The notes beneath the pieces are model-generated. The model had not been told where the DNA came from and did not search any database. It saw nothing but the letters and a program-made list of their open reading frames with translations. Shown piece after piece: positions 55,981 through 64,000 of a stretch of 64,000 bases of DNA. Source of the DNA: Siphonodentalium dalli. Lineage: Eukaryota; Mollusca; Scaphopoda; Gadilida; Siphonodentaliidae. Position numbers and translations under genes: made by a program. Every line of letters begins with the position of its first letter. Position 1 is the stretch's first letter. The DNA is taken from contig CP136062.1 of NCBI GenBank assembly GCA_032622095.1, positions 145,272,089 to 145,336,088 of the forward strand, in the 5' to 3' direction.

Positions 55981-56095
<115 letters not shown>

Positions 56096-56399
56096 GTAAA
56101 TCACAAATTTCTCAAATAACTGTGGTGCAGTGCGTGCCCATAGATTAAAATGTGAAATCAAAGATGGTCGCTAAGTCCACGTTTAACGATTTTTGGAAAA
56201 CAAATGATACCTCCCTTTTAGTGGTCACCCCGGAGATCCACACGAAGTCTTGTGACGATCAAGTGAGGGATGTGGCGAGTATACAGAGACGTGGCGACAG
56301 GGGGGTTTGGGGCAAAATTTTCAACAGTTGGAAATTTCATACCTGCCAAAACATTAGTTGGAAATTTCACACAACAATAGTTTGAAAATGTTCTTGTAG
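56096..56399. other. Spacer with minisatellite fragment
   Basis: Contains one fragment related to the 18.7 kb minisatellite (GAGACGTGGCGACAGGGG near 56285) and no gene. Confidence 0.35.
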
Positions 56400-57110
56400 T
56401 TTGATTTTCAAACAATTTATTTGGGGAATTAATTGTTTTTGGACCAATATTTGCATATTTTCCTATTTTTGGTCAAAATTTTGGAATGAAATTGTCATCA
56501 GTTGTAAATTTTCCAACCTTAGGGGGTGACAGGTTGGAAATTTCCAACACTTGGAAAGCTTGTGTCCTGGTCCCTCCCATGTGGCCAGTCAAAAACTGCT
56601 AGTTAATTTAAGAAAACAATATTGTCATACATTTGGTCAGCATTGTCATTGGAATTGTCATCAGTTGGAAATTTTCCAACCTAAGTTTGAAATTTCTAAC
56701 TCTAGGAAGGCTTGATGCTAGTCTAGATGGTAGGATTTTGCGATTTTCTTGTTCAGATTTCAAAATTATCGCACACCGGGCCGAACCATGGTCGGCCCGG
56801 TGTGTCATTGTCCCCGTGGCCAATACAAAACTGCTAATTAATTTAACAAAACAATATTTTACTACATTTGGTCAAACTTGTGGACTGAAATGGTCATCAG
56901 TTGGAGAATTTGCGATTTTCTTGTATCGTTTTAAAAAATTTCTCACACCGGGCGGAAGAACCATGGTCAGCCCGGTGTGTCCTGGTCACTTGCCCGTAGC
57001 CGTGTGCATTTGTCTGGAGTTAGACCACTAGATGTTAGGATTTATGCAATTTTTTAGGTTAAAATATCTGAATGTTTTCATACCGGGAATTTAGAACCAT
57101 GGTTTATGAA
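56400..57110 (+). repeat. Diverged tandem repeat, ~172 bp unit, with CCATGG-centred palindromes
   Basis: Units contain GTCATCAGTTGGA(A/G)A, TTGCGATTTTCTTGT, then a palindrome, then CAAAACTGCTAATTAATTTAA. The palindrome at 56772-56804 pairs CACACCGGGCCG with CGGCCCGGTGTG around ACCATGGT. The next at 56944-56979 is less perfect, and a third remnant (AACCATGGTT) is near 57090. Confidence 0.65.
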
Positions 57111-57295
57111 TATATACGATATTAGGCATGAGAGCACTGAGGTGCAAGGGGGGGGGGTGCAAATGGAATTATGCAAAACTTGTGTCTGGTCCCAATCTGA
57201 TTCAAGGGGGAGGGGTGCAGTTGGAATTGCCCAAGGTGGACACCCCCCCCCCCACCTCCAACGGAGATCCTCTAGCCACGTCCCTGTGTGTATAG

Positions 57296-57501
57296 GGTGT
57301 GCCAATTTAGTCATTCAACAAGTATATTCCAAATTATGCGCTGAATGGTGTGCCGATGGATTAACATGTGAAATACAACGTGGCGGTCATGCATGCTCTT
57401 TACGAAAAAATCGATGGCTCTCATCTAGAGGTCAGCCCAGACATCCGTATATGAGGTATGGTGACGATTTGATGAGTGATGTGGCCTGTAGGCCAGTGTA
57501 G
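57296..57501 (+). CDS. Possible terminal coding exon, unrecognised
   Basis: After an acceptor-like TATAG at 57291-57295 an open frame of about 68 codons runs to a TAG. It encodes CANLVIQQVYSKLCAEWCADGL, then ACSLRKNRWLSSRGQ and YMRYGDDLMSD. Cys and Trp spacing is reminiscent of the candidate exons at 45.9 and 46.5 kb. However, its phase does not fit directly after the 46633 donor, so at least one exon would be missing. A 14-base direct repeat ATAGGGTGTGCCAA brackets it (57292 and 57506), which could instead mean an inserted segment. Weak call. Confidence 0.25.
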
Positions 57502-57519
57502 CTATATAGGGTGTGCCAA

Positions 57520-58090
57520 CTGACGCGGTTGACAGCCATCAATTAATAGCTGTTGAGCTAAAAGTGACAGTTTTACCACGATTTTACTTTCTATCGATGC
57601 ATTTTATAAATTCCCTATTATATGTTATTGATGCTCTCTTGTTTAACTTCCGGCCCGGTTCTAGGGACCAATAGTCAATAAGCGGATGGAACGGTGTTAT
57701 GCTGACGTTATACGCCACGAAAATATTTACTAAATCATATAATAAAGAGCGTTCATTTATAATATATTCATAGTACGCCTGTGCATAAAGAGCTTATCTC
57801 TCACTTGTATTATAATTTTTTATATTCAATTAAGAAACGCAATCTACAGCAATTAGTTCCAATGCGCATTTACATAAAAATCAACACAAACAAGATAACA
57901 TCGCGTATTTACACATAAATCAATACATTCTTCACCAATATATGATAGATAACTTGGAAGAATACTAATAGATTGGCACTAAACTTAGAAATTTAAAAAA
58001 ATCCGGTAGAGTAAAAAACCTGGCTAAAACAATACTAAGTTAAGATATATCAATTTATAACTATAATGGATAAGCCTAAATATATAAAAT
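57520..58090. other. Non-coding stretch
   Basis: No gene. AATAAAGAGCGTT at 57741-57753 and a variant (CATAAAGAGCTTA) at about 57783, again ~40 bases apart as in family A elements. Confidence 0.45.
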
Positions 58091-58094
58091 AATT

Positions 58095-58388
58095 TTAAAA
58101 CAGATGGTGCTCTTTTAACGAATAACTCATTTTGAACATGTGAGTTTTAAGAGCTGTTTTAAACATTGCTACTGAATCTATCCTCCACAGTCCCCATATC
58201 AACGGGTAGTATGTTCCAAATAGAAATTGAGACATTTTGGAATGAGCAACTTCCATACATGGCCTGCGCTTTGGCCAATATTGCAGAACTATTATGATGG
58301 TGTATTCCCCTGCAGAGACTTGAAAACAAATAAGGAACACCTTATTCCGGACACTGTAATCAAACTTCAACATGTGCAGTTCTTTCAT
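58095..58388 (-). pseudogene. LINE pol C-terminal relic
   Basis: The last 25 residues, IDSVAMFKTALKTHMFKMSY, match the C-terminal consensus of many invertebrate LINE polyproteins (S...FK..LKTHLF). The preceding FGTYYPLIWGLW occupies the place of the usual ..G..LWN.LP block in degenerate form. No upstream RT motifs are visible, so this is a 5'-truncated, decayed copy. Confidence 0.4.
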
Positions 58389-58910
58389 GACATGTGAAAT
58401 TCTGTTGTTATTGGCACATTAGAAATAATACGAGCACAGCTTTTTAGTAAAAGATTCAACCTCCTGACACTTTCCTTTTTAAGATGTGTTATATAATAAT
58501 GGATTAAAAGTGTCACATTTCGAAACAACCAGAGCTAGAACGGCATGTTTCATTGCATTGTGGCTTAAATGGCATTTCACACGCCTCAAGGCTCCCAATT
58601 TCATGCAGCTCGAACGTAAGATATTCGAGACCATATAGCATCCCTTTCCATAGTACTGTCAAAGTACGCTCTCAGGTTACGTAAATTAAGAGGAACAGGA
58701 TGTCACATGACCATTCCCGAGCTGAAAGCCTAACGGGGGGCATCTCGGTCTGCCGACGGCTATTGTTTCCGGTGGGGGGGGGGGGGGGGCTACATGAACA
58801 AGGTGTCGATAATCCCTTAGTCCAATCGTTTTGGGGTTTTGATGATTTGTCACATTTGGGGTTTTGAAACTTTGGCGCTGATACAACGTTGATGTTAGGA
58901 AATAATATGT
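58389..58910. other. Non-coding stretch
   Basis: No gene recognised. It could contain decayed upstream LINE sequence. A G run lies at about 58774-58789. Confidence 0.35.
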
Positions 58911-58911
58911 C

Positions 58912-58916
58912 GTGTT

Positions 58917-58947
<31 letters not shown>

Positions 58948-58948
58948 T
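58912..58948 (+). repeat. (TTTA)n microsatellite
   Basis: About eight to nine TTTA units. Confidence 0.9.
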
Positions 58949-60525
58949 GCAAAATAGTTAATAAAATATATACAGTCTGGTCGTTGAGACTCGATTTTGA
59001 GGTGAACCTGGAACAAATTGTTGACAAGCTAATTTTGGTGTCATTTTGTCGGGAAGAATCTGGGGAACAATATATCCAAAATCCGCTGAAATCCGCTTTG
59101 GGGAACATTTTCTACTACTCTTTGAAATAGGGTCGTATTTATGGCTTTTTTGTGTCAATTTTGCTGTTCCTTATATTAGTCCAGTCAATCTGATGGAAAG
59201 AAACACCCTACCGTGAATAAATTGCTATGCAATGTATTTTGGTGTGTTTGAATGTGACTATACCCATATAATAACATAACCAAATTTCCCATGAATCCCA
59301 GGGAGGGAAAGTCGCTACCATTGCGTCTTGGCTTCGCAATAATGTGTACATTTGTCAAGATTTTCTCTCTATAATTTGCACCAAATTGTGTCTCGTCTGT
59401 GAAACGTCGGTCATGTTGGACGCAATCTTGTCTCGTGTCTACGCGGACTCCTTTGTTCGTGTTAACATTGCTTAAAAGTTGAGGGGCATGATAAAGAAAA
59501 CATAAGGGGGGTCAAGTTAAGTCCTGTGGTATGGGGGTGTAGCGTGTATCAGTTCCCAGACTGTTATATTTGCGTTTTCAATGTCGTTGCGTGACATTTT
59601 GACCTCTGGTGACGTCATCGATGTCAACATCCTATATTTGGTGTTCCAGTACCTGCAAAATGACATATCACCTGTTAAAATCCATTCACAATGCCATTAC
59701 TTATGTGGGATATCACTTCCCCCACCCAATCATAATCGGAAGATAATGGTAACTGAGAAAGGCTAAAAAATTACTCAGTAGGTACTAGGTACACTGGGAC
59801 CCAAAATATTTGCTGTTAACATCATTTTCCCTCAATAATACACATTAGGGCACATGAAAATACCAAAGAAGTAAAGAAGTGTGGGGGGGGTGCACGAGGG
59901 TCCTGTCAGGCCATGGACTAAAACCGACTTGGCTCATTCGAACGTCGCATAATGCTGTGAACATGTCTGTTGTTTGTTTGGGATCCAAACACTGTGTTCA
60001 AATTGTGTTTTGTTTTGACCATAATGCGTATTTCTGTGACATATTGTCAGTAGAAAGGTATAGTTCAAGTAATTATCAACCTATTTCGATACCGGGGAAA
60101 TTTCAAAAGCGAAGAGCATTAGGTGTATTTTTGGAGCGTCGCCATGTGGCTTTAAATTGTTAGCTAAATAAGTGGATTGTGATAATAAATTCATACACAT
60201 TTCGCAGTGTTGTGATTGACACACATCGAATTCCGCTTTGTCAATCACTTTATCGGCGAAAACGTCGAGCATTCGCGCGGGTATATCTGCTAAACCTCTC
60301 TAGTATTTACACATAAAAGATCAGACTTCAAATCGCCACGGTTCTCTAATATTCAGGTGTTATTTGCCTGGTTGACTCATATCCGGACATTTTGATTAAT
60401 CTGGTGTCAAAACGTTTCAGAACATTTCAGACTATAACATACATTCTTTGGGCTTTAAAAGACTTAATGGTGCACACGTGTATACCAATATTCTTGATCA
60501 CCCACCCTAGCATCGGGTCATGTGA
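58949..60525. other. Non-coding stretch
   Basis: No gene recognised. A TGACGTCA CRE octamer lies near 59610. G run near 59883. Confidence 0.4.
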
Positions 60526-60656
60526 TAATCTCACTTAGTCCTGGCGCACTAACATAAATATTCACAGTCATGCATCATGCTTGTGATACTCTCACTTAGT
60601 CCTGGCGCACTATATATTATAAGACAAATATTCACAGTTGTGCATCATGATTGTGA
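60526..60656 (+). repeat. Short tandem duplication (CTCACTTAGTCCTGGCGCAC)
   Basis: Two units with CTCACTTAGTCCTGGCGCAC and ATTCACAGT(C/T)(A/G)TGCATCATG(C/A)TTGTGATA. The second is slightly longer. Confidence 0.7.
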
Positions 60657-62899
60657 TATTTAAGTTATGTAAACAATTTGTTTTGCTCTTCAACTTTCGG
60701 TTGCATTCAGAACGTGCATTCAAAATTATTTAAATTCAGTATATTGTTGTTATCTGCTATATCACGATGAATCCTATAAATTTCTCGCCCTAAATAACGG
60801 TGAACCATCTTGATCTGGACTTGTGGCAGGTGAGTTATACTAGAAACGAAATACGAGATTACTCTCACACAATCATATGAGTCATTGAAACATATTTTAA
60901 TAGTATACTACGATACATGCAGCGACTGGGAGATTGGAGGACAAGTTCTTGCAACTTAGATGGACTTCCGCCCCCACAATACAGAATATTTATAACAACT
61001 TGTAACAACAGATTGATATATAATCAATTCGTCGTGAAAGATGCGCGCTTACAAGGATAGTTATATATGAATTCTAAATGTAATATCTGACTTTTCGGAC
61101 TGAACTGATAGCGATAAACATAACTGTGAAAACCAAATTCAGTTATCTGGAATGGTACGGGAGAACAACAGAGTAAAATCGATTAGAGGTGTGCATGCAT
61201 ATCTATGGGCGATAACTCCACAGGGAAAGCGCGGACACATCGATGTGTGCATATGATCCAATTTTCTATGCTCTGCTCTTTGTAATTTCCGAGAGAGTAA
61301 TATGACTTTTTTCAGATAAAGGGAGATAACTCGGACAATATCCGCTATATGACAATTAGTTAGAACTCGTTAGCTCCAACATACATGTGTACTTTTAGTT
61401 TGCTAATCCTCATAATTTCAGATATTGAGGCGTTGAAAAAATTGACCAGAATAATATTAATAATGAAAAATAATCGTAAAAGGTCGATAACTCCGTAAAT
61501 AATCGTCGGTCCGAAATCCGGATGCCTTTGATTTTGGTAGACCTCAGATGCCTACATTCCTCAGAGATTTCACGTCCTATACTGCCTTTAGTTTCTGAGT
61601 ATTTCTAATTACACGGAAAACGGCACAAATACGCCCTGTCACTAACTCGCGGCCATATTGGATCCACCAGGCCCGATTCCGTGATGCCATTGATTCATCT
61701 AGCGCAGTTGGTAATATCCCGTAGAGAAAATTATCCCACTTCCAAGTCAGGGAACCTAAACATAACAACGCAACACAACTTTTACCTAAATAATTTAACC
61801 GTATATATGATAATCTTACCAATAAAAACTAGGTTTTAAATATTTATTTTAACTAGTATCAACGGGGGGGGGGGGGGTCGTGAAAAAAATTCCGACACAA
61901 AGCCGGGGGTGGGGGGGGTGGGGTCGCAGCTCCTGAAAACACGTTTTTTGCCGGTGTTTTCTGGTGCTTGCAAATTTTTTCCTTTTGCCCTTTTTTCACC
62001 TAATTACAAGCTGTTTAGCCTATATATTGATTGTTTTGATGTGTTATGATCTAAATAACACATGTAGTGTACACACAAGATACTAGGTACATATATCTGT
62101 GGTCAGGTTGGCCTCAGAATGTTTTGATTATTTGGTCCCTACTAATACTAAGTAAACCTTCGTGAAATTTTTAACTGCGCTGGCCCACCTGGGTTGGATA
62201 ACCACTTGGTATGTAAATATATTATAATGAACTCTAAAGACAAATAAACCACATATACTTCAGTAAGTAAAATAAAATATCACATTACCACTAGCTGTGG
62301 TATCAAACTGAAATTCAACTCTCCAATTAAGTCTGATATGAAGCTGAAATAATGTGTAAAATAAATGTATAACATGCCTGTTCTCTAATCTATAAACATG
62401 TTTCTGGCACAAAGTTACTAATACTATAAAAGACAAAAGTGCTACAGTGTTACATACCCAATTATTAATGAACAGACATTCACATGGATCTCAATCAGTC
62501 TCAATAGCATTGTCTTAGTAAAACATGACTGTCTTTCACTTGTGAAATAATGAGATATTATTTATTTATATGCGCTATTCTACAACCATTTAGCTATTGT
62601 TAATATTAAAATGATCCATCTAACCACGTACACTGCATATTGTAAAACAGGCAAGAAACAGTTTGATAAGTGTCTAGTCTGAAATACTTGGGTAATTTTG
62701 TACCAGAAAATGCAACCAAAGTTTCTTGTTAAACTCATTCATTTCTTAATCCAGATTAGAGAAAGATTTTGTAAGTCACTTTGCACAACGATAATTGAAA
62801 CTTCACCTGAGTTTAAATTAACTTAAATAATTTTTCAATCAGCTTCAACGTTTTTATGTTTACCCATACCATAGTATGGTAAACATAGTGTCGTTGCCC
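60657..62899. other. Non-coding stretch
   Basis: No gene recognised. Very G-rich at 61864-61930 (a 14-G run, then GGGGGTGGGGGGGGTGGGG), with quadruplex potential. The remainder is AT-rich. Confidence 0.4.
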
Positions 62900-63205
62900 G
62901 GATTGACCACTCGTCGTTCGTCCGTCCGTCTGTCTGTCTGTCTGTCCGTCTGTCTGTCCGTAGACACTTTACGAGTAATGCGATAACTCAAACATTTTCT
63001 ATCCGATCGAAACCAAATTTTGTATATGGGTTTCTCAGCCCAAAATACAGATCGAGTTCGAATTTGGGTTTGGTCCGAGTTTTTGTTACAGAGTTATGGC
63101 CCTTTTTCAACTTAGAATTCACGCATTCTGCCATAACTCAATACAGATCGAGTCCGAATATGGGTTTGATCCGATAAATTTTAAAGGAGTTATGACCCTT
63201 TTTTT
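62900..63205 (+). repeat. (TGTC)n tract and two-copy GTTATGGCCC repeat
   Basis: CGTCCGTC/TGTCTGTC units at 62915-62960 are followed by two related units: CAGATCGAGTTCGAATTTGGG at about 63045 and CAGATCGAGTCCGAATATGGG at about 63143. Each runs to GAGTTATG(G/A)CCCTTTTT. This looks like the terminus of a dispersed element. Confidence 0.55.
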
Positions 63206-64000
63206 CAAGAACAAAACATTTAAAAAAAAAATTCAATTTTTTTAGATTTAGCTCCTTGCTAAATTTAGCGTATACAAATATTAAATTTTGTTTGAACTTT
63301 AATAACAATAAAAAAAAAATTGACACTTTCATTTATTTTAGTTTTATACAATTAATTATGTGTGATATCCTGTTTTGAAAATATGAAGATTTTATTGCAA
63401 TAGTTTCATGTAATATAATGATATCAATAACTTACCATGTGATCATCCAACATCCAGAGTATATGAGAGGATTTTTATAGATGTTGTCATTCCAAGTGAA
63501 ATCTGTTATGAAATGAGTGATGACATGATACAGAGCTCTAGTGGGTCAAGCAAGATAAACAACACTGGTGGCTGGCTGTTTGTTTATTCTAACTGTCAAA
63601 TTGATTAATGGCAGCACAAGACTGGTGTTTTTCCTATTCTTGAAATTCGGTGAGATAAGGGCCCCCCTCACCTATATAAGTGTCTTCTAAATTCCATTAA
63701 AATTTGCTTCAAAAATAATTAACCCTTTCCAAGGTTTCCATAGACACATGCTATAATGTACATGGACTCTTCCTCATATCTCTTAATATCTATTGGGTAT
63801 CTTTGCGCACTATTCACTTCTATCAATTTTTGTATTGACTGATTAATTGATTTTTGAAAAATATATTAACCCTTCAGACACGTGCTTTCAATTTGAAATT
63901 AAAACAACAGCTGATAGCCAATATGATTTATCTATGCAATGGGAAACAGGCAGATAAATATACATGACTATTGTAAGTGATGACTTGTTTTGAAAATCAA
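63206..64000. other. Non-coding stretch
   Basis: AT-rich. Nothing recognised. Confidence 0.4.

Overview
This is a eukaryotic, animal-type window. It is AT-rich, has low coding density and is packed with transposon debris. There are no prokaryotic operons, no rRNA and no convincing tRNA gene. The mixture of CR1/Jockey-like LINEs, a tRNA-derived SINE with a conserved central domain, a Mutator-like transposase gene, a Polinton/adintovirus-like capsid cluster and many TIR elements suggests a marine invertebrate. A lophotrochozoan, perhaps a mollusc, is my best guess; that is inference and no host gene here proves it.

Layout. 0-4 kb: sparse sequence with a cluster of four CACGTG boxes, a palindromic CRE and one ~0.4 kb TIR element. 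4.4-11.6 kb: a ~160 bp tandem array, a SINE, three tandem palindromic MITEs, a PIF/Harbinger-like MITE and another TA-flanked MITE. 13.0-15.6 kb: a LINE fragment abutting a broken Polinton-like capsid gene, a small Cys protein gene and a broken cysteine-protease gene whose active-site segment is triplicated. 16.4-19.1 kb: tandem duplications, near-perfect GC-rich palindromes and a ~115 bp minisatellite. 20.1-24.3 kb: a MITE, then a broken Mutator-like transposase gene facing an intact 167-codon ORF for an I-PpoI-like His-Me finger nuclease. 29.7-34.0 kb: a giant foldback (two ~1.8 kb arms around a minisatellite). 35.3-38.8 kb: a long-TIR element interrupted by a LINE fragment. 39.7-43.4 kb: a nearly complete LINE whose endonuclease-RT frame has a single in-frame TGA. 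45.9-46.6 kb: two phase-compatible candidate exons, the best evidence of a resident gene. 46.7-55 kb: further TIR elements, including three TTAA-flanked MITEs that carry 69-nt hairpins. 55-64 kb: microsatellites, a palindromic tandem repeat, a LINE C-terminal relic and otherwise quiet DNA.

How it works together: most of the window is probably intronic or intergenic DNA serving as a landing site for mobile elements, several nested in one another. Only the His-Me finger ORF, the LINE frame (one stop) and the two candidate exons look close to intact. The most unusual items are the nested-hairpin MITEs, the transposase/homing-endonuclease-like pair, the triplicated protease active-site segment, and the AATAAAGAGCGTT motif that recurs on both strands.
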